Shown: piece by piece, positions 50,576-64,000 of the stretch
Numbering within the stretch: the stretch's first letter is position 1
Layout: every line of letters begins with the position of its first letter
Assembly: GCF_964340395.1 (NCBI RefSeq)
Contig: NC_135570.1
Location: 18,418,505 to 18,482,504 of the forward strand
Direction: 5' to 3'
Length of the DNA stretch: 64,000 nucleotides
Source of the DNA: Glandiceps talaboti
Lineage: Eukaryota > Hemichordata > Enteropneusta > Spengelidae
The notes under the pieces: model-generated
The model's input: the letters and a program-made list of their open reading frames with translations, nothing else
Database searches by the model: none
What the model was told of the DNA's origin: nothing
Position numbers and translations under genes: made by a program

Positions 50576-53110
50576 CTTCCACTCAAAAACCGCAAAACCA
50601 ATTGCCTTGGTATTTAGGGGGAGATTACTTTTGGTGTCTAGTTAGGAAATTGTTCAAAGCAAAAGACTGCATCACAGGTATGTGATTGGGAATAAAAAAT
50701 GTCATTTTTGTTTAGCACAACTGAACTTCTTAGGTTCAGTAGTGCTATTGGCATGGCAAAGTGTCTGTCTTTGAGTGTGTGCGGATCGAGTGCCATGATA
50801 TTTGGCAGGTATATTACCTTGTGTGTCTGTTTGGAAATTGTTCAAATCAAAAAGATCTTACCACTGGTGTGTGAGTAGGGTAAAAAAAATGACTTTTGGT
50901 CAAAAATCTTAAATTAAAAAACTATTGGGCACATTGGTCTGAAAGTTCGTGGGAACATTCTTAGGGGTGTTTAGATTAAGAATTGTTCATAACGTGATGA
51001 TCCCATCAGTGATATGCAAATTGGGTCTAAAAATGTGTGTTTTTTGTGAAAAATCTATCATTTCAAAACAATTGAGCAGTGTGGACTGAAATTTAATGGG
51101 AATGCATCTGGAGATGTAGATGAAGTTGTATTCACAATGTGGTAATCCAATTAGAGATATGCAAATTAGGTGTAAAAAATGTACTTTTTGGTCAAAAACT
51201 TGCATCTGGAAACTGCATGGTGAATGAGGTTGAAACATGGTTGGGATGTTTCTGGAGGTTTTATTCTGCAGTTATTAATGAAATTGTTCTGGCACAATTG
51301 GCCCTAGCAACCATGACCATGCCCTTAGTAACAGTTAAATGACGATGCATATTACAATACCAGGGATGGGCAGGTAAGTGAATACATATGCAAAAAATAG
51401 CACCAATGTTGTTATAGCACAACTGTACAATTTTTTTAAATGTTTCCCTACATGCTGATCCATGCTAGGTATAGGTGGTCATTTGCTGAATGATTATCGA
51501 GTTTATCCAACCATGTTGTTTTCTTTGCAATATACGCGATCATTTTGCTATGGGTGTGGTCATGTTTCTAGGTATATTTCCATACATTTTTTGAAAGTTT
51601 GTTCACTTGTCTATGAATCCCAGATGTTATCTTTGCAATATACGTGATCATTTGGCAGTTGCTATGGGTGTGGTCTTGTTGCTAGGTATATTTGCATACA
51701 TTTTTTAATGTTTCTGAATCCCTGTTACGTTTGCAATATACGTGATCATTTGGCTGTTGCTATGGGTGTGGTCTTGTTGCTTGGCACATTGACATACATT
51801 TTTTGAATGTTTATTCATTTGTCTATTAATCCCTTTTGTTATCTTTGCACTATATGTGACCATTTGGTGGTCCTATGGGCGTGGTCTTATTGCTAGGCAC
51901 ATTTACATACATTATTGGAATGTTTCACCAAGTTACAGTGTCTTCAACCAAGTACTTTTTAGCACAACTGAACTAGGTTCAGTAGTGCTATTGGCATCAA
52001 GTAGCGTCTGTTTGTGTGTAAACGACTTAAAGTAAAAAAATGCCAGACCGATTGGCATGGTATTTGGTGGGGACATTACTTAGGGTGTGTAGATGGAAAA
52101 TTGTTCAAATGAAAGTGATCACATCAGAGATGTGCATTTTGTGTTGAAATAAGTAATTCGTTGTACTCTGAGATGCTTTCTGTGAGCCTGGAAATCAAAG
52201 TTTCTTGTTTTATTGATGCAATGAAATCATTAAATCTTTTATGGGCTACTTCACATGTCAATGTCAATGTCATAAAGATTAACATCTTTTTGATGTTGCT
52301 TGGAAACCTGTTTTTAGCACAGCTGAATCAAATCTTAGACACTATGATTAATCTTAGACACCTATAATGATTAAAACAGGTTCATTTAAATGCACAGTCC
52401 TTAGGCATTCAAAAAACAGTTTGTACAAAGATTAAGAAGTCACATTTTATGGGGAAAGAAAAAGAGAGTCATATCAAGACCTCCATGATCATTCTGTGTT
52501 TGGCAGGTTACATTTCCAGCATGACACTTTGGTGGGTGTATTACCTTGGGTGTCTAGTTGGGAAATTGTTCAAATCAAAATGATCATACCACCCATGTGT
52601 GATTTGGGTCAATAAATGTGATTTTTGGTCAAAAAACTTAAACTCAAAACTACTGTGCAGATCAGTCTGAAATGTGAAAGGAACATTCTTAGGGTGTTTA
52701 GATTAAGAAATGTTCATGACATGATGATTCCATCATTGATATGCAAATTGGAGCTGGAAAATCTTTTTGGTAAAACATTTTAATTCCAAAACTACTCAGC
52801 AGATTTGACTTTAAGTTGTTCACACACACACACACACACACATGCATCCACACAGACAGACTGAGACTTAGCCGTGCCAATAGCACTACTGAACCCTATC
52901 AGTTCATTTGTGCAAATATGCCTAGCAACAAGACGATGCCCATAGCAACAGTTAAATGATGATTTATATTGCAAAGGTGAAAAGTGGGAAAGGCAGGCAA
53001 GTTGATAAAGATGCCAAAAAAGTACGCAAATATGTCTAGCAACAAGACCACACCCATAGCAACAGCAAAATACAGTTGTGCTACAATGCCATTGGCGCTA
53101 TTTTTGATAT
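50475..53110. mobile_element. Cluster of family A fragments in both orientations
   Basis: AGCACAACTG-type starts lie near 50477, 50713, 51960 and 52316. A reversed copy with TTGTGCTATAACA polarity and reversed minisatellite units spans about 51413-51930. A reversed start is near 52885. A normal end TTGTGCTACAATGCCATTGG closes at about 53098. A (GT)n tract lies at about 50545-50574. No ORF with motifs. The cluster looks like serial insertion of family members into each other. Confidence 0.75.
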
Positions 53111-53670
53111 TTTATTATGATTACCCACCAATCTACAATAACATTTCTTAGTCATCAAAAATGTCATCAGTAAATAAGAAACAATCACTGAGCAAATTGC
53201 ATCAACCAATCAATGATGACATTCCTTAGTCACCAACCAATCAGTAACAAATGTCACCAGGGGATGAGAGTGCAGTCAGTTAACAAATTTTATTGACCAA
53301 TCAATTGCATATCTAAGTCATCACATAAAAGTAAGGCATTTGTTTGGTCTATACTGTAAACTCAATACTTTCCTGGTATGGTCAATTTCATCCATGCTGC
53401 TTTGCATGTCTTATTATTTCCAGGGCGCCCTGGAACTCTTGGTTTACCCTCCGTTCTCACGCAGTTTTCTTCTGGGTTTCCCAGCATGCATTGCGGCAAC
53501 CGCCAGTCGTTGGGGACCCCTATCTCGTCGCTATTTTCGTAAGCTAAAAACTTGTGATAGCTGACACTATCGTTTTGCGGAGGTGGTACTGTACTAAAAG
53601 TTGTGGAGTTGAGGGGTCATGTTTAAATGCTGACTCATTACAAAGCACATGGTTAACAAGAACTTTCTGG
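53111..53670. other. Intergenic spacer
   Basis: No gene recognised. Short overlapping + strand frames at 53340-53570 carry no domain motif. Confidence 0.4.
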
Positions 53671-56600
53671 AAGCGTGATTGCCACTACGGTAGTGTACAA
53701 AACGAAGATCGAAGACCGAAGATCTTTGCCATGGTTTTATGTACCCGACGATGAAAATATTTCACCACATTCCCAACTTCAAAACCTACTTAGAAATGAA
53801 ATAGAGTGAACACCTTATAAATAAATGCGAAATGATTGTGCAATGAATTTTTAGTGTAAATCAGATCTCAGTGACCAAATGAATTCTTTTTGGAAATAGA
53901 AAACCCGACATTATAACTTCATGTTTATGGTATTTCCATAATGAAAATATCACATTCACAACTACAACACTTATTTAGAAGTTAAATCCCAATTTATAAC
54001 CTAGTGTTGAAATGAACGATCTTCTATCTTCGATCTTCGCTTTAGAGATTACCCTATCAAATCTCTAAAACGAAGATCGAAGATGGAAGACATCTATACT
54101 CCCTGAAACTTTCTATACATGCAAAATCTAATAGCCCTCAATTTTATCACTTAACACGACCTCATAAATAAATGCAAAATGGTTGTTCAACGAATTTTAG
54201 GGTACAAAGCCAAATCATACCTGACAAAACAAATTCTCTTTGGAAATAGAAAACCCGACATTATAACTTCACGTATATGGTATTTTCATAATGAAAATAT
54301 CACATTCCCAACTACAAAACCTATTTAGAAGTTAAATCCCAATTTATAACCTTATGTTGAAATGAACGATCTTCTATCTTCGATCTTCGCTTTAGAGATT
54401 ACCCTCTCAAATCTCTAAAACGAAGATCGAAGATGGAAGACATCTATACTCACTGAAATTTTGTATACATACACAATCTAATAGCCCTCAATTTTATCAC
54501 TTAACACGACCTCATAAATAAATGCATAATGATTGTACAACGAATTTTCAGGGAAAAAGCCGAAATCATACCTGACAAAACTCAAGAAACCTCAAGAAAC
54601 CATGCACAATTTTTGTACCATACGATTGGCCATAATTATTAACAGGCTGGATGTCCAAAGGGGGGGGGGGGGGTACTCTCTAAATTTACGTCTGCCCTCC
54701 GAGTTGGAAGCACCTAACCATTTTTAATCAAACAATTGGACTCATTATTAGGGATTTTTAGTCAAAATCGGACCCATAAATTGGCGGGTTTTTTTTATCA
54801 CTTCCGGGTTTTCAGGCAAAAAGTGGACCCATGTTTAGGGATTTTCCCGCGAAAAAGTGGCCCATGTTTAGGTATTTTCCCTTGAAAAAGTGGCCAATAC
54901 GGGCAGTACATATCTGTATACCTTTCTATGGCGGTACCCCCTCGGGAGGGGGCAGGATGTTGTGACTGGACGCTTCTTTCCGATGATGTTCGCGTATTCT
55001 ACTATTTCAAGGCATGCAATGCCTCGTTTGACAAGACTGTTGTAGCTAGCATCGATTAGATTTTCGAGCTCCATTTCGCAAAATGAAATCATCGAAGATG
55101 ATCAATAACGAGGAAATCTCAATATCAAACTAATAAAAAAAAATCAATGTGAGATTATGTGGAGATTTGTTTGCCTGGTATTCAAACATGGTGGTTTTTG
55201 TCATTGTGCTACGGGATGTCAATTTCTTTTCCCCTTGATCTCTCTTTCATTTGAGATTTCTCCCAAGAAATGTTGCAATAAAAAAACCTCTATAAACCCC
55301 CTGACAGCTCAATAATGCACGGTGAAAGACGATTCATGTTTTAATTTTTTTGTTTCAAGTTTCAAATATACGAATGTTCAAACTTTGATATCAACGCACC
55401 AAAAACTAAATTAGAAAAATACATGAATTCTGAATATTCATACCTTTTATGAATTCATATTTGGAAATTACGTCCCAAATACGAATCATTTCATCTGTCA
55501 CGATATTAGGATTTCATTTGGCCACAATTACGCACGCATCCTGAATGTGTGTGGTAATTTTAATAATGGAAAAACCTCTATCACATTCCCAACTACAAAT
55601 TTTATTAGCAATGCAATAGAGTGAAATCTTAATTAATAACGTAATGTCTGTTCATCCAAAACCGAAATCGAAAGATGGTCGGAGGATCGTAAAAATGCTG
55701 TTTGGCTACGAGATGTAAGGGCACAAATGAATTCCGCTAGAACTGAAACATGTGAAGTGACGCTGATACAGTGTAAATGTCCGTGTCTAATGACGTAATA
55801 ACGTTTGACTGATACATGAAATTAGTACTCAAGGGGATACAACTAAATGTTTTCAAGCACGGGATGTACCTGCTGTGTTAATGTCTGAAATGTCTTATAT
55901 CTTTATATCAGGGCTTTCTCGTGGGGGAAGATGACGTCTCTCATCTTCGATCTTCGTTTTAGAGATTCGATAGGGTAATCTCTAAAGCGAAGATCGAAGA
56001 TAGAAGATAGTTCACTTCCAATCCTTACTCGGATTTGAATGAACATACATAAGGTTATAAATTGGGGTTGCACTCTATTTCACTTCTAAATAGGTTTTGT
56101 AGTTGGGAATGTGATATTTTCATTACGAAAATACCATAAACATGAAGTCATAATGTCGGGTTTTCTATTTCCAAAGAGAATTTGTTTTGTCTGGTATGAT
56201 TTGGCTTTCTACCCTAAAAATTCGTTGAACAATCATTATGCATTTATTTATGAGGTCGCGTTAAGTGATACAATTGGGGGTATTAGATTGTGTATGCATA
56301 GAAAAATTCAGTGAGTATAGATGTCTTCCATCTTCGATCTTCGTTTTAGAGATTCGATAGGGTAATCTCTAAAGCGAAGATCGAAGATAGAAGATCGTTC
56401 GATCGTGAAACTGGATCTAAAGAGAATGCCATATGTCGCTGGTATCGTGTATACAGTTGACATATTATACCAAACAACTGACAGGATATGTCTGTCAAGA
56501 AACCTTGAAGGATGGATATCATAAGATATACTATTACCAATAGAAGTTCAATGTAATTCCTAACATTCTCCCCGGCGACGGGAAAGTGATAAATGTACTT

Positions 56601-57941
56601 AATAAGTGAAATATCTCTCTGACGGTAAATCCAAATAATAATTAATTTGGTAGTGAAAGAAAAAATTCGAAATTTATGAAAATTCTTAAATTCTGTTCTA
56701 CGGAATAATACTGAGTAAATATGTGCTATATATAGTTCGTGATACTATAATTCACTGTTTCAGCAACAAGCGTTCATGCATTTGTTAAATCTTGAATTCT
56801 GCATCGGGCGATAGCTGCTGAAGTTCGAGTTGGTGGTCTCTCGTTGCTGGTTGCTAGGTTACCTGGAATATATTTCAGTGAGTATAGATGTCTTCCATCT
56901 TCGATCTTCGTTTTAGAGATTTGATAGGGTAATCTCTAAAGCGAAGGTCGAAGATAGAAGATCGTTCATTTCCGATCCCTCTTCAGTATTCGGTTTTGAA
57001 TGAATAAATATAAGGTTATAAAATGGAATTTAACTTCTAAATAGGTTTTGTAGTTGGGAATGTGATATTTTCATTATGAAAATAAAATAAACATGAAGTC
57101 ATTACTGATTACTGGAACAGTCCATTAGCCAAGCAAGTGGACTTGTTATCAAAAAGTACCAATATTTACAAATGTGATGATGGGCTCTTACATATCAGTT
57201 TTATTAGGCTATTATACTACCCTACAAACAGCCTTAGAGATGCAAACACGTTTTATGATACCAAATATCATCAGGCAAGATGTTGGGATTGTCTCACTTG
57301 GGTCGCTAATGGCAAGAAACTATCATTATGCGGGTTTTCTATTTCCAAAGAGAATTTGTTTTGTCGGGTATGATTTGGCTTTGTACCATAAAAATTCGTT
57401 GAACAATCATTATGCATTTATTTATGAGGTCGCGTTAAGTGATACAATTGGGGGCTATTAGATTGTGTATGCATAGAAAAATTCAGTGAGTATAGATGTC
57501 TTCCATCTTCGATCTTCGTTTTAGAGATTTGACAGGGTAATCTCTAAAGCGAAGATCGAAGATAGAAGATCGTTCATTTCAACATAAGGTTATAAATTGG
57601 GATTTAACTTCTAAATAGGTTTTGTAGTTGTGAATGTGATATTTTCGTTATGAAAATACCATAAACATGAAGTTATAATGTCGGGTTTTCTATTTCCAAA
57701 AAGAATTCATTTTGTCACTGAGATCTGATTTACCCTAAAAATTCATTGCACAATCATTTCGCATTTATTTATAAGGTGTTCATTCTATTTCATTTCAAAG
57801 TATGTTTTTAAGTTGTTAAGTGATGAAATGTTTTCATCGTCAGGTACATAAAACCATGGCAAAGATCTTCGTTCTTCGATCTTCGATCTTCGGTTTTCGG
57901 TCTTCGATCTTCGTTTTGTATACTATATACCAAGCGTGATT
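53671..57941. mobile_element. 4.25-kb Foldback-like element with nested hairpins
   Basis: A 10-bp direct repeat AAGCGTGATT lies at 53671-53680 and 57932-57941. Just inside are inverted ends built on ACAAAACGAAGATCGAAG. Arms of about 0.85 kb mirror each other (AAACCCGACATTATAACTTC left, its complement right). Each arm is itself made of tandem blocks with a long imperfect hairpin (CGAAGATCGAAGAT / ATCTTCGATCTTCG around TAGAGATT...AATCTCTA), found near 54025, 54370, 55936, 56322, 56890 and 57500. Long, internally repetitive inverted arms with a 9-10-bp duplication resemble Foldback/Galileo elements. The interior has no recognisable transposase. A 74-codon - strand frame at 55092-54868 is unassigned. 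Confidence 0.78.
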
Positions 57942-58029
57942 ATCGATCACAGTACAGTAAAGTTAAGTTTATGATGTGTGAACCTGTTTTGATCGAATTT
58001 GTGCATCATTGGATGTGATTTTGTTAAAT

Positions 58030-58600
58030 TAAGGGACAGATATATTGGTATCACTCAGCTTCTATCTGTACATTGGTCTCAAAACATTGTATGTGGTCAG
58101 TAGTTTTGTGCTCGACTACTCCCTTTATCTTTTGGCGTAATCCTATAAAAAATTATGCTACTTATTTCTGTGCATCAACATTGACGTCGGTATTTCTACA
58201 TCGCCTCCAAAATTGTGCTCCTTTTTATTTTTTTCTTAGCAAATTTAGTTGCCGCCCTGTTGTGAGAAACTCGCATCGTTTGCATGCTTCTATGTATGTG
58301 TCAAAAGACTTTCATGTGCATTCTTCAGTGTCATAATCGGCTCCAAAATTGTGCTCCTTTTGATTTTTTTTCTTATCATATTTAGTTGCCGTCCTGTTGA
58401 TAAGAAGCAGGCACTGTTTGCACGCTTCTGTAACTGTATGTGTCAATACTACAATAGACTTTCGATGTGCATTCTTCAGTCTCATGAAGAGAGTTGAACA
58501 GACTCGTGTACTAATTCGCAATCATATAAAATATCTTGCTACTTATTCTTAGATCAACATCAACCTCAGTATTTCTACATCGCCTCCAAAATTGTGCCAG
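58030..58600. repeat. Degenerate direct repeats
   Basis: CATCGCCTCCAAAATTGTGC-type segments recur near 58199, 58336 and 58579, with TTTAGTTGCCG...CCTGTTG following the first two. Diverged tandem copies with no clear function. Confidence 0.65.
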
Positions 58601-58775
58601 CTTCCAATTCAACCAAGTTGTTAAAACAGCTACCACACTCAAAGGCACCCTAATAGACCACATCTATGTCAAATCTGCACACTCACCTATTGGGAAATGC
58701 CCATGTCATGCAAACATATTACAGCTACTATGGTCCTGTAATATACCAGATGTCTCCCAACCCTTAGGTATGTAA
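58601..58775 (+). pseudogene. Possible LINE endonuclease-end fragment
   Basis: The frame reads FQFNQVVKTATTLKGTLIDH then IYVKSAHSP. The GTLIDHIYV string resembles the end of the APE endonuclease domain in non-LTR retrotransposons. It is only about 50 residues long with no neighbouring RT, so this is a weak call. Confidence 0.35.
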
Positions 58776-58929
58776 CCTTGTTTCACTGCCACACTATCCT
58801 ACCCTCAATGAATCCACTATCGGCCAATTTACACCAATCCAAACATCATCTGATTGCCTCTTCATGTCCCCAATTGTGCCCTGGAACTACGCTTTTGCTT
58901 GCAAATGCATACTATTACTAGTTTTTGTT

Positions 58930-59528
58930 AGCACAACTGAACTGAAGGTTCAGTAGTGCTATAGGCATGGCAAAGTGTCATCAAAAATTTATATCTCAAA
59001 AAGTACTTAGTCAATGAGACTGAAACTTGGTGAGATGTTTCTAGAAGTGTTATTCTGCAGATTTCCCATACCCTTAGCAACAACCGAACGAGTTTATTTT
59101 GCTCAAATAACATCATTTGGTAGGCAAGTGAGTAAACAGTCAAAAAAGTGTGTAAATATCCCTAGCAACCATGACTACGCCCATAGCAACAGCCAAACGG
59201 CTCAAAAGTGTATGCAAATTTGCCTAGCAACAAGACCACGCCCATAGCAACAGCCAAATGATCATGTATACTGAAAAGATAATATCAGGAATTCATACAC
59301 AAGTGAACAAACACATTCAAAAATGTATGCAAAATATATCTAGCAACATGACCACACCTATAGTAACAGCCAAATGACCACGTATATCGCAAAGATAGCA
59401 GCATGGTTGGATAGGCAACTGGATATTCATTCAGCAAATGAACACCTATTGTTAGGATGGACTAGCATATGGATAAACATTTTTAAAAACTGTACAGTTG
59501 TGCTACAACGCCATTGGCGGTATTTTTT
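58930..59528 (+). mobile_element. Family A element, short internal deletion copy
   Basis: AGCACAACTGAACTGAAGG start, much of the middle missing, minisatellite units, and CAGTTGTGCTACAACGCCA end followed by TGGCGGTATTTTTT. Confidence 0.85.
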
Positions 59529-59680
59529 GAAAGGTCAATGAAGCTACCATGCTTATCAAAGTTTTACAGCCCTTTGTGTATTTAGAGGCAGACTTATTAA
59601 CAAGTTACTGTAGGACTTATAGGTTTCAGCAAATCTTAAATTTCAGAGAGTACAGACAGAATGAAGTATACTCTGAATGA

Positions 59681-59682
<2 letters not shown>

Positions 59683-59772
<90 letters not shown>
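59683..59772. repeat. (TA)n tract 1
   Basis: About 45 TA units, directly abutting the first hammerhead motif. Confidence 0.97.
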
Positions 59773-59775
<3 letters not shown>

Positions 59776-59815
59776 GTCTGATGATCGCACAATGCGTGAA
59801 ACTCCGAGTTACAAC
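59773..59815 (+). ncRNA. Hammerhead ribozyme motif, type I (module 1)
   Basis: Stem I is GTTGT (59773-59777) with ACAAC (59811-59815). The core box CTGATGA is at 59778-59784. Stem II is CGCA (59786-59789) with TGCG (59793-59796) and a 3-base loop. GAA is at 59798-59800. Stem III is ACU with AGU (59801-59803, 59807-59809), and the cleavage site falls after U59810 in a GUU triplet. All invariant core bases are present in the right order. One weakness is a U-U mismatch at the first position of stem II. Predicted self-cleavage is from the fold only. Confidence 0.75.
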
Positions 59816-59847
59816 CAAGAAAGAGTTCCAGTACTACCAAAACTATT

Positions 59848-59901
59848 ACGCTCTGCCACTGCGGTATAGAGCACTGTCTTAGCAGATTGATACTCACCGA
59901 G
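59848..59901 (+). other. Segment shared by both hammerhead modules (module 1 copy)
   Basis: CGCTCTGCC...GTATAGAGCACTGT matches CGCTCTGCG...GTATCGAGCACTGT in module 2, both between the ribozyme and the next (TA)n. It looks loosely tRNA D-arm-like but no full tRNA folds. Confidence 0.6.
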
Positions 59902-60330
<429 letters not shown>

Positions 60331-60568
60331 CATGAAACTTTAGTGGTTAAACAGAACATGAAACTACTCAACTTAGTGGTTAAGCAGAACATTAACTACT
60401 CAACTTAGTGGTCAAACAGAACTGAGGACTACTCAACTTAGTGGTTAAGCAGAACATTAACTACTCAACTTAGTGGTCAAACAGAACTTGAAACTACTCA
60501 ACTTAGTTATTAAGCAGAACATGAACTACTCAACTTAGTGGTCAAACAGAACTGGGAACTACTCAACT
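60331..60568. repeat. ~36-bp tandem repeat
   Basis: Units of ACTACTCAACTTAGTGGT plus TAAGCAGAACAT / CAAACAGAACT alternate, giving a two-unit (~71-bp) period. Confidence 0.9.
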
Positions 60569-61668
<1,100 letters not shown>

Positions 61669-61865
61669 CCAATGAAAATGATCGCATCAGAGATGTTCGT
61701 TTGGGGTTAAAAACATGATATGTGGTGCGAGAAAATGCTTTGAAATGAAAGGTTATTGTTTTATTGATGCCATGAAATCATTAAATCTTTTATGGGCTAA
61801 TTGACATCTCAATGTCAATGGCATCAAGATTAACCTCTGTTTGAGGTTGCTTGGAAACACTGTTT

Positions 61866-62535
61866 TTAGCACAGCTGAATTAAATCATAGACACTGTCTA
61901 TAATTAAAACAGGTTCATTCAAGCTACAGACATGAAAAAGAGTCTTGTCCATCTGTCTGTCTGTGTGCCTATCTGTGGTTGGCTTAAACTTAAAGAAAAT
62001 GTGTCAAAAACCACTGGGAAGAATGTTGTGATTTTTTGTAAGAATGTTGATCTCAGTCTCTAGTTTGCACAACTGAACTAATGATGAAGTTCAAGTGCTA
62101 TGGGCATGGTGCAGTGTCTGTCCGTCCGTCCATCCATCCGTGTGTGTGTGTGTGGGTGTGGGGATGACTTAAACTCCGAAGCCGCCCGATTGATTGCCTT
62201 GGTATTTGCTTGGGACATTACTTTTGAAGTTTAGTGTGTTTTCGGTCAAAAAATTTAAAGTAAAAAATTATTGGGCAGATCGGTCTGAAATTTGGTTGGA
62301 ACATTCTTAGGGGGTCTTTAGTGATATGCAAATTAATTCTTAAAATCTTATTGACACAACTAGCCCTAGCAACCATGATCATGCCCTTAGCAATAGTGAA
62401 GTGAATATGCATATTACAATGATGACAACAGGGATGGGTAGGTAAGTGAAGAAAGATTTAAAAAATGTATGCAAATATGCCTGGCAACAAGACCATGCCT
62501 TTAGCAAAAGCCAAATGCAGTTGTGCTATGCTATT
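61866..62535 (+). mobile_element. Family A fragments
   Basis: AGCACAGCTGAATTAAATCA start near 61868 (variant like 52316), a second GCACAACTGAACT start near 62067, (GT)n, two minisatellite units and the shortened end CAGTTGTGCTATGC near 62517. Confidence 0.7.
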
Positions 62536-63281
62536 TTTGTATTTTTTTCCCCTTTCTTTATCATCCTAGAAGTGGTAACAAAGCTCAAACAAAAGGCAAC
62601 AGTGTAAAATGTATGTCTGGGTAGTATTGCTGTCTATTCAATGTCTGTCAATCAATGTAGAAAGCCTTTATAACTCTCTGCCTTTCAGTATACTCTGTAC
62701 TTCCTCAGATGTACCCAGTGACAATATACTTATAATAAGTCGCAGTTTTCATGGAAGTTTTTTGTTGTTGTTGAATCATTTTCTTGGTTATAAAGATGAA
62801 GGAAAGCATTGTTATACATGTATTAGTTGTTCCTTTGTGATCAGGAGACAGCAAAGTATTAAAATTCACAAAGATATATTTATAGTCCAGTAGTTCTTGT
62901 TTTGTAGGAAGACCAACTAATCAGAGAGAAGTACAGTTATTAAGGTTGTACATGATTGGTTAATAGTTCAAGTAAGCCATGTATTCTTGACTGTAATTGG
63001 CCTAAACCAGAAGTAGTGAAGTGGTGATACTTGAAAAGGGTTGTCTGTATGGTTTCACAATTTATACATGTACAGAAGCCTTATATTGAAACAAAAAATA
63101 AAAAAACAAACTTTTATTTTAGATTTACTGTTTGACTGCTGCATTTTTTGTTCCGTTGCTTACCAGCATCACGTTTTTACCCCAATCCCACAGTCCTTTA
63201 TAGTTGTGACACCCTCCAATGTAAACTTACATTTGATAGACACACTGCCCCACTGTTATGAAACACTACCTGTCCAACTAT
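62536..63281. other. Spacer without recognised gene
   Basis: No domain, repeat family or convincing splice structure seen. Confidence 0.45.
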
Positions 63282-63818
63282 GCCAGTCACCCACTCTTGA
63301 TGACTAAGCCAGTCACCCACTCTTGATAGCTGTCACCCACTCTTGATAACTAAGTCAGTCACCCACTCTTGATAACTAAGTCAGTCACCCACTCTTGATA
63401 TTAACTAAGTCAGTCACCCACTCTTGATAACTAAGTCAGTCACCCACTCTTGATAACTAAGTCAGTCACCCACTCTTGATAACTAAGTCAGTCACCCACT
63501 CTTGATAACTAAGTCAGTCACCCACTCTTGATAACTAAATCAGTCACCCTTGATAGCTAAGTCACCCACTCTTGATAACTAAGTCAGTCACCCACTCTTG
63601 ATAACTAAGTCAGTCACCCACTCTTTATAACTAAGTCAGTCACCCACTCTTGATAACTAAATCAGTCACCCACTCTTGATAACTAAGTCAGTCACCCACT
63701 CTTTATAACTAAGTCAGTCACCCACTCTTCATAACCAAGTCAGTCACCCACTCTTTATAACTAAGTCAGTCACCCACTCTTGATAACTAAGTCAGTCACC
63801 CACTCTTTAAAACTAAGT
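63282..63818. repeat. 26-bp satellite
   Basis: About 20 copies of CAGTCACCCACTCTTGATAA + CTAAGT, with a few TTTATAA variants and one truncated unit near 63542. Confidence 0.96.
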
Positions 63819-63824
63819 TGCATA

Positions 63825-63918
63825 TGTCTATTCACAAGTGACTGTTGGTATATGTATATACACAAGTGACTTGGTATATGTCTATACACAAGTGACTGTT
63901 ACTAATATGTATGTACAC
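63825..63918. repeat. ~32-bp tandem repeat
   Basis: Four units of ATATGTCTATACACAAGTGA type bridge the 26-bp satellite and the telomere-type repeat. Confidence 0.85.
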
Positions 63919-64000
63919 AAGTTAGGGTTAGGGTTAGGGATAAGGTTAGGGTTAGGGTTAGGGTTACAGTTAGGGTTAGGGTTAGGGTTAGGGTTATTGT
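63917..64000. repeat. TTAGGG telomere-type repeat at window edge
   Basis: About 13 GTTAGG hexamers with interruptions (GGATAAGG, GGTTACAG, final TTATTGT). It could be an interstitial telomeric block or the degenerate inner edge of a telomere. The interruptions at the very end favour an interstitial block, but the window stops here. Confidence 0.85.

Noticed and set aside
57137-57461. ORFs of 78 and 95 codons inside the Foldback-like element
   Set aside because: They overlap in different frames, run into the arm repeats and match no family that I recognise.
59848-59901. tRNA gene next to the hammerhead modules
   Set aside because: Only a D-arm-like resemblance; no acceptor stem, T arm or B box could be matched.
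62572-62610. Possible terminal coding exon after TCATCCTAG
   Set aside because: Only a dozen codons to a stop and no upstream exon to join; too little support.

Overview
The window is AT-rich metazoan genomic DNA, most likely from a marine invertebrate. It has one multi-exon gene with GT-AG introns, very repeat-rich introns, several transposon families and TTAGGG telomere-type repeats at the right edge. I cannot name the species from sequence alone.

The only host gene I can assemble is a RUFY-family gene (RUN and FYVE domain protein, RUFY1/2/3 type) on the + strand. Eleven exons between 444 and 47234 join with consistent phase into 504 codons plus a stop. They encode the C-terminal part of the RUN domain, a long coiled coil and a complete FYVE zinc finger with all eight cysteines. 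The 5' exons lie left of the window. Introns range from about 0.25 kb to 21.9 kb, and the longest one splits the FYVE domain. The 3'UTR probably runs to an AATAAA at 49208.

Layout. 1-390 is a minisatellite. 444-1591 holds exons 1-3, and the splice donor of exon 3 lies inside a 48-bp tandem repeat that multiplies the donor five times in frame. 1592-9598 (intron 3) holds family A elements, a DIRS-like gag remnant and a 51-bp minisatellite. 9599-13696 holds exons 4-7 with minisatellites and a decayed hAT-like transposase. 13697-21697 (intron 7) holds a 2,000-bp hAT-type element with an exact 8-bp target duplication, nested in a family A element. 21698-25198 holds exons 8-10 and a 35-bp satellite. 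25199-47090 (intron 10) holds a 52-bp satellite, a LINE split by a family A insertion, a 5.4-kb inverted-repeat element with TTAA ends, a foldback element interrupted by a family C element, and family B and D repeats. 47091-47234 is the last exon. From about 49.3 kb on I recognise no host gene: family C and A repeats, a 4.25-kb Foldback-like palindrome (53.67-57.94 kb), and a (TA)n-rich block at 59.68-60.33 kb.

The most interesting finds are two hammerhead ribozyme motifs (type I) at 59773-59815 and 60043-60099. Each sits between (TA)n tracts and is followed by a related downstream segment. One is enclosed by a perfect 36-bp inverted repeat. They look like members of a small self-cleaving mobile-element family (retrozyme or Penelope-associated type). 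Other notable points are the five in-frame tandem splice donors and the tendency of minisatellites in this gene to start within about 100 bp of a 5' splice site.
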